A DNA stretch of 64,000 bases from Mesorhizobium atlanticum (lineage in GTDB: Bacteria > Pseudomonadota > Alphaproteobacteria > Rhizobiales > Rhizobiaceae): positions 181,093 through 245,092 of the forward strand of contig NZ_QMBQ01000010.1 of assembly GCF_003289965.1 (NCBI RefSeq). Direction: 5' to 3'. Under the pieces are notes generated by a model that was given only the letters and a program-made list of their open reading frames with translations, had not been told where the DNA came from and did not search any database. A program made the position numbers and the translations under genes. Each line of letters starts with the position of its first letter. The first letter of the stretch is position 1. Shown in pieces: positions 17,916 to 27,283 of the stretch.

Positions 17916-18173
17916 ATGATGAAACCGACGTTGAACACGATTTCCGATTTTTATGGTGCCGTGCGGCTCGATGTCCGCGAACCGCCGATCGGAGAAAGCC
18001 TCTTGCCACGCCGGCCCGGCCTGCTCGGCCTTTTCGCCACGTGGCGCGAGCGCGCCTTTTTCCGCGAGAACCTTGCGACCAAGGCGCGGGACACGCCGCA
18101 TCTCATCGGCGATATCGGCCTTACTATGGATCAGGTGCGCGATGAGCTCGCCAAGCCTTTGTGGCGCCGCTAG
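17916..18173 (+). CDS. DUF1127-type small protein
   Basis: Predicted 85 residues. The C-terminal half carries the DUF1127 pattern: a Trp/Arg-rich segment (FATWRERAFFREN) and then HLIGDIGLTMDQVRDELAKP ending LWRR. Proteins of this family in alphaproteobacteria include small Arg-rich regulators, some RNA-binding. Start ATG at 17916 (a second ATG follows directly) with GAGGAG upstream. The stop TAG is formed by the first bases of a family A repeat. It lies divergently next to the LuxR/TPR regulator. Confidence 0.75.
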   Translation: MMKPTLNTISDFYGAVRLDVREPPIGESLLPRRPGLLGLFATWRERAFFRENLATKARDTPHLIGDIGLTMDQVRDELAKPLWRR

Positions 18174-18274
18174 AGCAATTCCAAGAAAAGTGTGAGCGGT
18201 TTTCTGTCCGGAATTGCGTAAAAACAAGGAGATAGAGCGGTTCGCCGTTTCCGTGAAACGGTGAAACGCTCTAG
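18172..18274 (-). repeat. family A repeat, full two-hairpin form
   Basis: In reverse orientation this 103-bp unit holds both the short family A element (GCAATTCCGGACAG ... CTTGGAATTGCTCTA) and an adjoining hairpin GAGCGTTTCACCG/CGGCGAACCGCTC. The same two-part unit is found inside the acyltransferase gene at 56351. Its edge overlaps the stop codon of the DUF1127 gene. Confidence 0.85.
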
Positions 18275-18387
18275 CCGGAACGGATTCAGCGAAAAATCAG
18301 GATTGTCTCAGGACAAACGAACGCCCTCGGGACGATGATGGCGTCCATGGCGGCACATGGCGCCGACGCCAGTCACGGAGGTCGATC

Positions 18388-18618
18388 ATGCATGCGAGGA
18401 CTGACACGTCATTTGCACCGACGTCGCTGTCGCGAGGTGAAGCGCTGAGCATGCTCTGCGCGGGCATCGTCGGACCCTGCTGCGGCGAGGCCAACGAGAT
18501 GCTGGCCTGGCTTTACCTGCTGCCGCCCAACGAGACCGCGCCGGGCGAGACACGCGTCGAGCCGAACGCCGCGCGCCGCCGTTCATGGCTTGGCCTGCTC
18601 GGCATCTTTCGGGCTTGA
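18388..18618 (+). CDS. small protein, unknown function
   Basis: Predicted 76 residues with a strong ribosome-binding site (GGAGGT, seven bases before ATG). The middle is hydrophobic with paired cysteines (LCAGIVGPCCGEANEMLAWL), and the C-terminus is basic then hydrophobic (RRRSWLGLLGIF). It could be a small membrane-associated protein. It lies between the two TolB/TPR regulators. No family is recognised. Confidence 0.55.
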   Translation: MHARTDTSFAPTSLSRGEALSMLCAGIVGPCCGEANEMLAWLYLLPPNETAPGETRVEPNAARRRSWLGLLGIFRA

Positions 18619-18682
18619 CCTTGCCGGGATTTGCCGCTCCCAATGAAGCCCGCGCAATGAGGCGCGGCGATGGGGCAAGGGC

Positions 18683-20218
18683 TTGGCGCTACGGATCGGC
18701 GGCGCTGTTCTCGATCTTGACCGGGGTACGCTCCGGCGCGACGGCAAGATTGTGCCCGTCCGGCCAAAAACCCTGGAGTTGCTCGCCTTCCTCACGAGTA
18801 ATCCGGGACGGGTGCTGAGCAAGGACGAGCTGTTGCAGGCAGTCTGGCCGGGCATCATCGTCACCGAGGACTCGCTCACCCAATCGATCCGCGACGCGCG
18901 CAAATCGATCGGCGACGAGGCGCAGGCGCTGATCCGCACGGTGCCGCGCCGGGGCTACCTGTTCCAGCTTCCCGAGACCGAGGCCACGCAGCCACCGGCG
19001 GCGGCCGCGGCGCGGGCGGAGCCGACGGTGGCGGTGCTGCCGTTTGACGTGGACCCCGCCGACGCCACCGCCAGGGCATTGTTCGACGGCGCCGTCGAGG
19101 AAATCACCAACGCGCTTTCATACTTCAAGACCGTCGCCGTGCTGGCGCGCCATTCGGCCTTCGCCCTGGCCGAGCATTCGCGCGAGGACATCCGGGCGAC
19201 AGCGGAGCGGCTCGGCGCGGACTACATTGCCGAAGGCCGCGTCGAAACCACCGGGACGGAATACGGCGCGCGCGTCGTTCTGACCGAGACGGCATCCGGC
19301 CGGCGCGTCTGGTCGCAGAGTTTCACTTTCGCCACGGCCGACATCTTCGCTTTCCAGACGATGGTGGCGCAGCGGATCGTGACGGCGCTGGTCGCCAACA
19401 TCGAAAGCGCGGTGATGCGGCGCGGTCTGCCGGCGCCCGCCGCCAATGTCGAAGCCTATCTGCATTTCCTGCGCGGAAAGGAGCTGCTGCGCAGCTTTGG
19501 CGACGGCGTCAACCAGGAGGCCCGCGCGCATTTCCTCAAGGCCATCGAGCTCGACCCGCAATCAGGACTGGCGCACGCTTACCTGGCCCTCGCCGAGGTG
19601 ATTATCGGCGGCTACGCCGATGCGCCGCGCGCCGTGCTCGACCAGGCGCGCGACCGGGCGCTGCATGCGATCGCGCTCAGCCCGGACGAAGCGCGCTGCC
19701 ACCGCATACTGGCGCTGACACTTCTCTATCGCGGCCGCGACGAATACGATGCCGCCGAGAAGCACTTCGCCCGCGCGCTGGATCTCAACCCCTACGACGC
19801 GGACACACTCGCCCAAACCGGCTTCTTCCGGGCGCTGCGTGGCGACGGAGAGGCCGGGCTGGCCCTGCTCGACAAGGCCATCCAGCTCAATCCGATGCAT
19901 CCGGCCTGGTATTATCACGACCGCGGCGAAGCCCTGCTGATCCTCGGCCGCTACCGCGAAGCGGCGGCGTCCTTCTCGTGCCTACCTCGTAAGAGTGCCT
20001 GGCAATGGGCGAGACTGGCAACATGCTACGCCCTGGCCGGTGACGCCGAAAAGGCGCTGGCCTGCGTCCGCGAAGGACGCGCGCTGGAGCCCGGCCTCAC
20101 CATCGCGAAAATCGTCGAGGAAGCGCGCATCGAGCGATCCGAGGACCGCGAGAGAATACGCGAGGGGCTCAAGCTGGCAGGCTGGGACACCAACTGTCTG
20201 CCACCCGCTAGAAGCTGA
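18683..20218 (+). CDS. winged-helix (CadC/OmpR-type) regulator with TolB-like and TPR domains
   Basis: Predicted 511 residues. The N-terminal winged helix (1-95) has VPVRPKTLELLAFLTSNPGR, LLQAVWPGIIVTEDSLTQSI and TVPRRGYLF, as in CadC. A TolB-like domain (about 115-240: VAVLPFDVDPADA, GADYIAEGRVE, RRVWSQSF) and TPR repeats (about 250-500) follow. There is no transmembrane helix between them, unlike CadC. The start is TTG at 18683, the only start in frame that keeps the first strand. Its domain order parallels the LuxR-headed gene at 16308, so the two are functional analogues. Its end overlaps the convergent VOC gene by 11 bases. Confidence 0.82.
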   Translation: MALRIGGAVLDLDRGTLRRDGKIVPVRPKTLELLAFLTSNPGRVLSKDELLQAVWPGIIVTEDSLTQSIRDARKSIGDEAQALIRTVPRRGYLFQLPETEATQPPAAAAARAEPTVAVLPFDVDPADATARALFDGAVEEITNALSYFKTVAVLARHSAFALAEHSREDIRATAERLGADYIAEGRVETTGTEYGARVVLTETASGRRVWSQSFTFATADIFAFQTMVAQRIVTALVANIESAVMRRGLPAPAANVEAYLHFLRGKELLRSFGDGVNQEARAHFLKAIELDPQSGLAHAYLALAEVIIGGYADAPRAVLDQARDRALHAIALSPDEARCHRILALTLLYRGRDEYDAAEKHFARALDLNPYDADTLAQTGFFRALRGDGEAGLALLDKAIQLNPMHPAWYYHDRGEALLILGRYREAAASFSCLPRKSAWQWARLATCYALAGDAEKALACVREGRALEPGLTIAKIVEEARIERSEDRERIREGLKLAGWDTNCLPPARS

Positions 20219-20627
20219 TCTCCACCGCCGCGGCGCTTCGCCTGGCCTCGCCATGGAACACCGCCTCGATGTTGTTGCCGTCGGGGTCGAGCAGGAAGCA
20301 GGCATAGTAGCCGGGATGGTAATGGCGCTCGCCCGGCGCGCCATTGTCCTTGCCGCCGGCCGCAAGGCCCGCCTGGTAGAAGGCATCGACCATGGCGCGG
20401 TCTTTCGCCTGGAAAGCGAGATGATGGCGGCCCGTCAGCACGCCGAGCGCGGCGCGGCTGTCGGCGCTGGAGACGAACAGCTCATCGGCCCAGAAATAGT
20501 CCCGCGCCTCGCCGCCGATCGGAATGCCCAGCACCTCGAACAGCGCGCCGTAGAAGCGCCGGCTGGCCGCAAGGTCGCGCACCACGAGCTGGATGTGGTC
20601 GATGAGCCGGCCGCGATAAAGTTCCAT
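20208..20627 (-). CDS. VOC (glyoxalase) family protein
   Basis: Predicted 139 residues in one beta-alpha-beta-beta-beta module pair: IDHIQLVVRDLAASRRFYGA, HHLAFQAKDRAMVDAFYQA, and HPGYYACFLLDPDGNNIEAV with the metal-site Glu near the end. His near the start (DHIQ), His in HHLAF and Glu in NNIEAV could bind metal. The length is typical of single-domain VOC proteins. Substrate unknown. It is divergent from the MFS gene at 20885. Confidence 0.85.
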   Translation of the reverse strand: MELYRGRLIDHIQLVVRDLAASRRFYGALFEVLGIPIGGEARDYFWADELFVSSADSRAALGVLTGRHHLAFQAKDRAMVDAFYQAGLAAGGKDNGAPGERHYHPGYYACFLLDPDGNNIEAVFHGEARRSAAAVEISF

Positions 20628-20884
20628 AGGGTGCCCCTGATTGAGGCAACCAATTTAGATGGCACCGGTGCGCGGTCAACGTGGAGCGCCGCAGACTGCT
20701 GACATGGAACGCTGGCGACGGTGCGTTGGCGGCAATAACGACACGCCAAAAAAACCAGATAAAAAATGCAACCGGATTTGTAGGATCGGCTCCCGCGCCG
20801 GCGTCCTTCGGACGCAAACGGCCCGGTGGACTGGAAAAACCGTGCCGCATCAAACAGGATGCCTTACGGCATGGGAGAATAACC

Positions 20885-22093
20885 ATGAACCATTCCTATC
20901 GTTGGGTCATCGTCGCGGCGGGCGCGCTGATGACCTGCGTGGCGCTCGGCGCCATGTTCTCGCTGGCGATCTTTCTGGAGCCGATATCGCTCGACACCAA
21001 CTGGTCGCGCACCGGCATTTCCAGCGCCATGACCTTGAACTTCCTGGTGATGGGCCTCGGCGGCTTTGCCTGGGGCTCGATCTATGACCGGGTCGGCGCG
21101 CGGCCCGTCGTGCTTGCGGGCGCGGTGCTGCTCGGCCTGTCGCTGGTGGTGGCGAGCCGCGCCACGTCGCTCATCGTCTTCCAGCTCAGCTACGGCATCA
21201 TCGTCGGGCTGGCGGCCAGCGCCTTCTTCGCGCCGATGATCGCGCTCACCACCGCCTGGTTCGACACCAACCGCAGCCTCGCCGTGTCGCTGGTGTCGGC
21301 CGGCATGGGTGTGGCACCGATGACCATCTCGCCTTTCGCGCGCTGGCTGATCACGGCCTATGACTGGCGCACCGCCATGTTCGACATCGGCGTCATGGCC
21401 TGGGTGCTGCTTTTGCCCGCCGTCTTGCTGGTGCGCCAGCCGCCGGCGGCGGCCACGGCAAGCGACGGCATGCCGGCGCCCGCCGCAAACGATCCCGGCA
21501 TGAGCGTCGGCCAGGCGCTGCGCTCGCCGCAATTCATCGTGCTGGGCCTCACCTTCTTCGCCTGTTGCGCGGCGCATTCGGGTCCGATCTTCCACATGGT
21601 GAGCTATGCCATGTCCTGCGGCGTGGCGCCGATGGCGGCCGTGTCGATCTACAGCGTCGAGGGCCTTGCCGGCCTTGGCGGACGCGTGCTCTACGGCGTG
21701 CTCGCCGACCGGCTGGGCGTCAAGCCGGTGCTGGTCGCCGGGCTCGCCATCCAGGGGCTGGTGATCGCCGCCTACCTCGCCGTCGGCCGGATCGAGCAGT
21801 TCTACCTCCTGGCCGTCATCTTCGGCGCCACCTATGGCGGCGTGATGCCGCTCTATGCGGTGCTGGCGCGCGAATATTTCGGCCTGCGCATCATCGGCAC
21901 GGTGCTTGGCGCCGCGACGCTCCTGTCCAGCCTCGGCATGTCGCTCGGCCCGCTCGCCGGCGGCATGATCTACGACGCCTATGCCAGCTACCACTGGCTG
22001 TTCATCGGCTCCGCGCTGATCGGTCTGGGTGCAGCCGGCATCGCCATCGCCTTCCCGCCGCAGCCGAGCCGGCAGAAGCTGCAGATGGCCTGA
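20885..22093 (+). CDS. MFS transporter, oxalate/formate antiporter-like
   Basis: Predicted 402 residues with about 12 hydrophobic helices. The MFS loop 2-3 motif is GSIYDRVGARPVVLAGAVLL, and the second-half equivalent is GVLADRLGVKPVLVAG. The layout resembles the monocarboxylate/oxalate-formate antiporter group. ATG at 20885 follows GGGAGAATAACC; a small hairpin (ATGCC-TTAC-GGCAT, 20859-20872) lies just before this site. Cargo cannot be predicted. Confidence 0.88.
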   Translation: MNHSYRWVIVAAGALMTCVALGAMFSLAIFLEPISLDTNWSRTGISSAMTLNFLVMGLGGFAWGSIYDRVGARPVVLAGAVLLGLSLVVASRATSLIVFQLSYGIIVGLAASAFFAPMIALTTAWFDTNRSLAVSLVSAGMGVAPMTISPFARWLITAYDWRTAMFDIGVMAWVLLLPAVLLVRQPPAAATASDGMPAPAANDPGMSVGQALRSPQFIVLGLTFFACCAAHSGPIFHMVSYAMSCGVAPMAAVSIYSVEGLAGLGGRVLYGVLADRLGVKPVLVAGLAIQGLVIAAYLAVGRIEQFYLLAVIFGATYGGVMPLYAVLAREYFGLRIIGTVLGAATLLSSLGMSLGPLAGGMIYDAYASYHWLFIGSALIGLGAAGIAIAFPPQPSRQKLQMA

Positions 22094-22103
22094 GCAAAAC
22101 TCC

Positions 22104-22135
22104 TTCCTCGCCCCACGTTTGGCGGGGGCGAGGAA
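22104..22135. repeat. palindrome TTCCTCGCCCC/GGGGCGAGGAA
   Basis: An 11-bp-arm inverted repeat with a 10-base loop, between the convergent MFS and antiporter genes. A near-identical element (GTTCCTC...CCGCC/GGCGG...GAGGAAC) lies at 39366-39400. It could serve as a two-way terminator, though it has no T-tract. Confidence 0.7.
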
Positions 22136-22145
22136 CCAAGTTCCG

Positions 22146-24443
22146 TCATCCGGTGCCCGTGCGCACCGCCTCGCGCTCGCTCTCGTCGCGTCGCACCCGC
22201 TCGTCGGAGATCAGCACCACCGGGCATGGGCTGCGCCGCAGGACGGCCGTTGTCGTCTCGCCGAAGATCAATTCCTCGCCCTGGCGGCGCGCCACGCCCA
22301 TGACGATCAAGGACACGTTGCGGCCGGCCTGTCGGGCGATGGCGTCGGCGGCCGCGGCCCTCGATCGGATGGCGGTCTCGATCTCGACGCCGTAACGGTC
22401 GGCAAGTGTGACGATGTCCTTCAGCACCGCTTCCCGGCGACGATGCGAGACGGTGTCGCGCGGCTCCTCGCGGCCGGTGCGCGCGACATAGAGCATCTTG
22501 ACCGGCGCGCCGGTGACGGCGGCTATTGCGAGCGCCAGCTCGGCGCCGCGGCGGGCAACCGCCGTGCCGTTGACCGGCACCAGTATCTTGCCCGATCCGG
22601 GACCGAGTTTCGGCATCTGGCGACCGGCGCTCGCCGGCTTCAGCACCAGGCAGAGCGGCCCGTCGAAGGCGCCGGCGACTTCGTTCAACCGGTGCGAGAA
22701 GCCGCCCTTCGAGGTGACGGCGCGGCCAAGGCCGACAAGCAGCATGCCGTAGCCCTTGCGCGCCTCCCTGGCGACCGCCTCGGCCGAAAGCTCCTCATCC
22801 TGGCGCCGGGTGACCGGCGCTTCGCGCGCCGGCGCCTCGTCGCCCTCCTTGGCCGCCTCGCGGCTGTCCTCGGCGCCCTTCTCGATCTCCTCCAGATGCA
22901 GGCCCTCGGTCGGCTCGGCATCGGTCTCGCCGCTGGAATGCAGCACCGTCGTCGGCTTGCCGGCGCCGATGACGCCGGCGAGATAGGCGGCGAAGCGGCC
23001 GACGACGCCCTCGTCGACCACCACCAAGAGCCGCTCCAGATTGGCGACGAAGCCGCGCTGGTCGATCTCCTCGCGCTCCAGCCGCTTCTTTTCCTCCTCG
23101 CCCACCGGCAGCCGGCGAAGCGCCCAGCGCAATGTCGGCGGCATGACCAAGGTGGTGATGACGGCCATGGTGAGGATCATGGTGAAGAGATTGTGCGACA
23201 GCACGCCCATCGAAAGGCCGATCGAGGCGACGATGACCTCCGTCGAGCCACGCGCGTTCATGCCGCAGCCGACCGCGATGCCTTCGGCGCGGCTCATGCC
23301 CGCCACTTCCGCGCCGATGAAGGCGCCGCCGAACTTGCCGATGCTGGCAATGCCGACCAGAGCCACGGTGAGCGATGCCAGTTGCGGATCGACCAACACG
23401 GTGAGATCGGCCGACAGGCCAGCGACGCCGAAGAACACCGGCATGAAAAGAGCCGTGATAACGCCGCGCAACTGGCCTTCGATATGGCGCGACAGGATCG
23501 GCGATTCACCCACCAAAATGCCGGCGACGAAAGCGCCGAGCACGGTGTGCACGCCGATCAGGTCGGTGATCAGGGCCATAACCCCCATGATGGCGAGGAT
23601 GACGGTGACCACCGCGTATTCCGAGCGGAAGGTGTCGTTGGTCCAGCGGATGGCGTCGAAGACGATGCGGCGGCCCACCGTGAAGGAAAACGCCATGAAG
23701 AGGGCGACGCCGGCGATGATGAAGGCCAAGCTCGCGATCTCGATCCGTCCCTTGGTGGCGATGCCGATGGTGATGGCGACGATCACCCAGCCGATGGTGT
23801 CCTCGAAGATCGCCGAGGAGACGATGATCTGGCCAAGGTCGCGGCGCATGAAGTTCATGTCGCGCACCACCATGGCGACGATCTTGACCGAGGAGATGGA
23901 CAGCGCGGTGCCGAGGAACAGCCCGGCGACGATGCGCTCGCCGCCGGCGGCAAGCAGCGTGTCGGGCATGAACTGGGCGGCGATGAAACCGAGCGCGAAG
24001 GGCACGGCGACGCCGGCGGCCGAGATGGAAAAGCAGGCGCGGCCGACACGGCGCACGAGCCTCAGATCCGTCTCCATGCCGGTGAGCAGAAGCAGCATCA
24101 GGACACCGAGCTGGGCGATGGCGTTGATCATCGATTTCTGCGACGGGTCGCCGGCGAAGATCAGCCGCTCGGCCGCCGGCCAGACCCAGCCGAGCAGCGA
24201 AGGCCCGAGCAGGATGCCGCCGATCAGTTGCCCCATCACCGCCGGCTGTCCCAGCGCCTCCAGGACCTCGCCGATGCCGCGGCCGACGACCAGGAGCAGG
24301 ATCAGCTCGGCGACGAAAACGCCTTCCGAGGACATGCCGGTCTTCTCGGCGGCGAAGGCGACGGCGGGCATCAAAGCGAGCGCCACCGCTGCAAGCGCAA
24401 TCCAAACCGACGGCGGCCAGCGCCGATTGAGCATGTTGAACAA
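22146..24443 (-). CDS. Kef-type cation/proton antiporter with USP domain
   Basis: Predicted 765 residues. An N-terminal signal-like helix and about 12 membrane segments form the CPA2 antiporter domain (about 35-430), with GQPAVMGQLIGGILLGPSLL, TGMETDLRLV, GVHTVLGAFVAGILVGESP and MNARGSTEVIVASIGL. A charged linker (about 430-600) follows, then a universal-stress-protein domain (about 610-745: ILVPVNGTAVARRGAELALA, LIVMGVARR). No TrkA-N domain is seen. It probably exchanges Na+ or K+ for protons in the inner membrane, with the USP domain sensing nucleotide or stress. Confidence 0.88.
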   Translation of the reverse strand: MFNMLNRRWPPSVWIALAAVALALMPAVAFAAEKTGMSSEGVFVAELILLLVVGRGIGEVLEALGQPAVMGQLIGGILLGPSLLGWVWPAAERLIFAGDPSQKSMINAIAQLGVLMLLLLTGMETDLRLVRRVGRACFSISAAGVAVPFALGFIAAQFMPDTLLAAGGERIVAGLFLGTALSISSVKIVAMVVRDMNFMRRDLGQIIVSSAIFEDTIGWVIVAITIGIATKGRIEIASLAFIIAGVALFMAFSFTVGRRIVFDAIRWTNDTFRSEYAVVTVILAIMGVMALITDLIGVHTVLGAFVAGILVGESPILSRHIEGQLRGVITALFMPVFFGVAGLSADLTVLVDPQLASLTVALVGIASIGKFGGAFIGAEVAGMSRAEGIAVGCGMNARGSTEVIVASIGLSMGVLSHNLFTMILTMAVITTLVMPPTLRWALRRLPVGEEEKKRLEREEIDQRGFVANLERLLVVVDEGVVGRFAAYLAGVIGAGKPTTVLHSSGETDAEPTEGLHLEEIEKGAEDSREAAKEGDEAPAREAPVTRRQDEELSAEAVAREARKGYGMLLVGLGRAVTSKGGFSHRLNEVAGAFDGPLCLVLKPASAGRQMPKLGPGSGKILVPVNGTAVARRGAELALAIAAVTGAPVKMLYVARTGREEPRDTVSHRRREAVLKDIVTLADRYGVEIETAIRSRAAAADAIARQAGRNVSLIVMGVARRQGEELIFGETTTAVLRRSPCPVVLISDERVRRDESEREAVRTGTG

Positions 24444-24515
24444 GATGCCCCCTCATTCCTCGCTTCGGCATAACGGTCTGGCGCGAGGATCGGTTGCACG
24501 GGGGCGGAACTGCCA

Positions 24516-24537
24516 ATCTCCCCCTTGTGGGGGAGAT
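24516..24537. repeat. family C palindrome
   Basis: A perfect inverted repeat ATCTCCCCC-TT-GTGGGGGAGAT type element in the gap before the small gene at 24657. Same family as 16218 and 34425. Confidence 0.8.
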
Positions 24538-24656
24538 GAGTCGCTCCCACGCCCTGCATCCCTACAATTCTAATCAAATGCCAGCGCCGATCTTTGCTTC
24601 GCGGTAAAGCGACTCGACGATGTTGGCCGCCAAGGCGGGGCAATAAGGAGAAGCTA

Positions 24657-24863
24657 ATGAAAAGCGACTTTGCCGCCGCCCACCTGCACCTCGACCGGGC
24701 GTGCCATTACCTGCGTGGCGACGATGAAACGAGCCGCGCGGCGCTTCAGGCACTCGACCTTGTGATCGACGCGGTGGCGGCAGCCCAGCATGCCAGGCCG
24801 ATGGCCGACGTGCTGCCCTTTCCGCGGCGCGCGAATGGTGGCGTTCCACCCCTTGCATCCTGA
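24657..24863 (+). CDS. small protein, unknown function
   Basis: Predicted 68 residues starting MKSDFAAAHLHLDRACHYLR, with an excellent ribosome-binding site (AAGGAG, eight bases upstream). It is helical and Ala/His-rich with no signal peptide. The composition suggests a small cytoplasmic helical protein conserved in rhizobia. A short GC-rich hairpin follows the stop. Confidence 0.65.
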   Translation: MKSDFAAAHLHLDRACHYLRGDDETSRAALQALDLVIDAVAAAQHARPMADVLPFPRRANGGVPPLAS

Positions 24864-24868
24864 CTTAT

Positions 24869-24894
24869 CCGCCTGAAAAGGCGGGAACATTTTG
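24869..24894 (+). terminator. possible weak terminator after the 68-residue gene
   Basis: The stem CCGCCT/AGGCGG with a GAAA tetraloop (24869-24884) is followed by GAACATTTTGG. The stable stem and loop fit a terminator, but the T-tract is short and interrupted. Confidence 0.4.
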
Positions 24895-24984
24895 GGCCGG
24901 CCGCACGTTGTGCTATACGGGGTGTGGCCGGCCTGTTCTTGAAATCGGATGCGGCCGGCCATGGCGGGAGGCGCATGGCAGAGA

Positions 24985-25761
24985 ATGTCCCAGACGAAGG
25001 CCGCAAGATCCACCGACGCGGCAAGGTCAGCCGAGCCGGCCATGCCGGCAAGATCCACCGAGGCGGCCGCGCCGCCCCGCGCCTCCGACACGCTGGCGCT
25101 GAAACTCACTTCCTCCGAATTCACCACGACGCTGTCGCATTTCCACCGGGCCGAGATCGCGCGCATGGCCGGCTGGCGCGACCGGCTCGACCGCACCAGC
25201 AACTGGGCGATCACCGTGGTGGCGGCGATGCTGTCGGTATCGCTGTCGACGCCCAGCGCGCATCACGGCGTGCTTTTGTTCGCCATGCTCCTGATCACGC
25301 TGCTTTTGTGGATCGAGGCAAGGCGCTACCGTTTCTTCGACGTCTACAGGACAAGGGTGCGGCAGTTCGAGCGATACTACTTTGCGCAGATCTTCTCGCC
25401 GCAGCCCGACTTTGCCTCCAACTGGCTCGCCATCCTCGGCGAAGGCTTGCGCTCGCCACGCTTCCTGATCTCACAACGCTCGGCACTCATCAGGCGGCTG
25501 CGCCGCAATTACATCTTCATGTATACGATCCTGATGCTCGCCTGGGTGTTGAAGATCACGACACCCAGCCTGGCGCGCGAGGGCGCCCCGATCGGCTTCA
25601 GCGCCTCGCTGCTCGACACGTTCCGGGTGGCGACGCTCGGGCCCATCCCGGGCGTGGCGGTGGTGTGTGGGGTCGCGGTTTTCTATCTCGCGATGCTGGC
25701 CGCGTCATTTCTGATCCGCGACGAGGACGCCGAGCTTTCCTTCGGCGACGTGCATGTGTGA
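24985..25761 (+). CDS. DUF2270-type membrane protein
   Basis: Predicted 258 residues. A polar Ala/Arg/Ser-rich N-terminus leads to FTTTLSHFHRAEIARMAGWR, then two helices (WAITVVAAMLSVSLS, GVLLFAMLLITLLLWIEARR), the segment RYRFFDVYRTRVRQFERYYF, and two more helices at the C-terminus. This is the DUF2270 pattern of an integral membrane protein. Starts at 24949 and 24961 are also open; 24985 is preferred. No function is known for the family. Confidence 0.8.
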   Translation: MSQTKAARSTDAARSAEPAMPARSTEAAAPPRASDTLALKLTSSEFTTTLSHFHRAEIARMAGWRDRLDRTSNWAITVVAAMLSVSLSTPSAHHGVLLFAMLLITLLLWIEARRYRFFDVYRTRVRQFERYYFAQIFSPQPDFASNWLAILGEGLRSPRFLISQRSALIRRLRRNYIFMYTILMLAWVLKITTPSLAREGAPIGFSASLLDTFRVATLGPIPGVAVVCGVAVFYLAMLAASFLIRDEDAELSFGDVHV

Positions 25762-25812
25762 TTGGCCGCGCGACGAGCCGTTTTACCATGCTTGATGCGA
25801 GGCGCGGCGCGA

Positions 25813-27198
25813 TCACAATCCCGGCGGCCTGACAAATCCGTCGGTCAGCCGCGCCAGGGCCTTGGCGGCGGCGAGCAACTTCATGTCCGAATGGCGTCGG
25901 CCGACGAGCTGGACGCCGATCGGCAAGCCTTCGCGGTCGAGGCCTATCGGAACAACGACGGCCGGATGACCCGTCAGATTGAAGCGGCAGGCGTGGCTCA
26001 GCGCGCTCCAATAGGACGTCTCGACGCCATCGACCGGAATCGGCGTCCCCATTTCCTGGTGATGGAAGGCGGTGCACATCATCGCCGGACAGACCAGCAC
26101 GTCCCAGTCGTCAAAGAAGCGCTCCCACGCGTAGATGAATTCGTCGCGCTGATTGAGCGCCTCGAGAAAGGCCGACAGCGTGGGAGAATTTTCCCTTGGT
26201 GGCTGGAAGGCCTGCGAATACCAGGTGATGAAATCCGAAAACAGCGCCCGCTCGGCGGCGAAGTCGTGCCGCGGCAGAGCCTGACCGACCCGCGCGCCAC
26301 CGATGTCGATCGCGCCGGCAAAGCCGGCAATCGCCTCGGCAATATCGAGAGCGGTCGGTACGCCGGGGAATTCCGGCGCGAAGGCGACACGCAGCCGGTC
26401 CAGCCGCGGTTCCGGCTCCTCGTGCGTCGCCACGGGCGGCACTTCGGTATCGAGGCCGTCAGCGCCGGCGATGATGCGGTGGGCGAGGATGAGGTCGTCG
26501 ACGCCGCGCGCCAGTGGCCCGATGTCGAACAGCAATCGGAAGCTGCGCGGCATGTCGGGTGGATCGGCATAGCTGCCGGTAGTGGGCACCGAGGATTGCG
26601 TCGGCTTGAAGCCATAGACGCCGCATAGATGCGCCGGCACGCGGATCGAGCCGCCGGCGTCGCTGCCGATGTCCAGCGGCGCGAGGCCGGCGGCAACCGC
26701 CGCGGCTGCGCCACCGCTGGAGCCGCCCGGCGTGCGGGTGACGTCCCAGGGATTGCCGGTACGGCCGAAGATCGGATTGAAGGTCTGCAGATCGCGCAGC
26801 CGCGGCGGCACGTTGGTCTTGCCTATGATGATCGCGCCGGCCTTGCGCAGCCTGGCCGCGACGGTGCTGTCGGCGGTTGGAATGTAGTCGGCCCAGGCCG
26901 TCAGCCCGACCGTGGTGCGCATGCCAGCCGTGGCGTGACCGTCCTTCAATGTGACCGGCACGCCGTGCAGCGGCCCGACCGCTTCGCCGCGCGCAATGGC
27001 ATCGTCGGCCGCCCTCGCGCCGTCGCGCGCGGCCCCTTCGTCGAGGGTGATGATGGCGTTGAGGAGCGGATTGACGGCGGCGATCCGCTCCAGTTGCGCC
27101 TCCATGGCCTCGGCCGCACTGACGCGCCCCTCACGGATCGCTGCCGCCAACTGGGTGGCGGTGAAGAAGGTGGTGTCGCTGGCAAGGGTAGCGGTCAT
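25813..27198 (-). CDS. amidase (amidase-signature family)
   Basis: Predicted 461 residues. The amidase signature is intact: catalytic Lys in VTLKDGHATAG (about residue 84) and the Ser-cisSer-Lys serines in TPGGSSGGAAAAVAAGLAP plus IGSDAGGSIRVPA. The C-terminal FNLTGHPAVVVPIGLDREGL is also typical. ATG at 27198 follows GGGAGGAA. It hydrolyses a carboxamide in the cytoplasm, substrate unknown. It is not a GatA by context, since GatB/GatC are absent. It is the last gene of a five-gene minus-strand run. Confidence 0.9.
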   Translation of the reverse strand: MTATLASDTTFFTATQLAAAIREGRVSAAEAMEAQLERIAAVNPLLNAIITLDEGAARDGARAADDAIARGEAVGPLHGVPVTLKDGHATAGMRTTVGLTAWADYIPTADSTVAARLRKAGAIIIGKTNVPPRLRDLQTFNPIFGRTGNPWDVTRTPGGSSGGAAAAVAAGLAPLDIGSDAGGSIRVPAHLCGVYGFKPTQSSVPTTGSYADPPDMPRSFRLLFDIGPLARGVDDLILAHRIIAGADGLDTEVPPVATHEEPEPRLDRLRVAFAPEFPGVPTALDIAEAIAGFAGAIDIGGARVGQALPRHDFAAERALFSDFITWYSQAFQPPRENSPTLSAFLEALNQRDEFIYAWERFFDDWDVLVCPAMMCTAFHHQEMGTPIPVDGVETSYWSALSHACRFNLTGHPAVVVPIGLDREGLPIGVQLVGRRHSDMKLLAAAKALARLTDGFVRPPGL

Positions 27199-27283
27199 CT
27201 GCGGTTCCTCCCTGGTAAGGCAATGGGGCTGTAGGGATCGGCCGTTCGCGGATTTTGCCTACTGCCCTGCTCGCTTACTGGCG

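Noticed and set aside
21988..24473. Very long plus-strand open frame of more than 800 codons opposite the Kef-type antiporter
   Set aside because: His/Asp/Arg-rich, repeat-like translation typical of the complement of a membrane protein gene. The minus strand gives a full antiporter plus USP domain.
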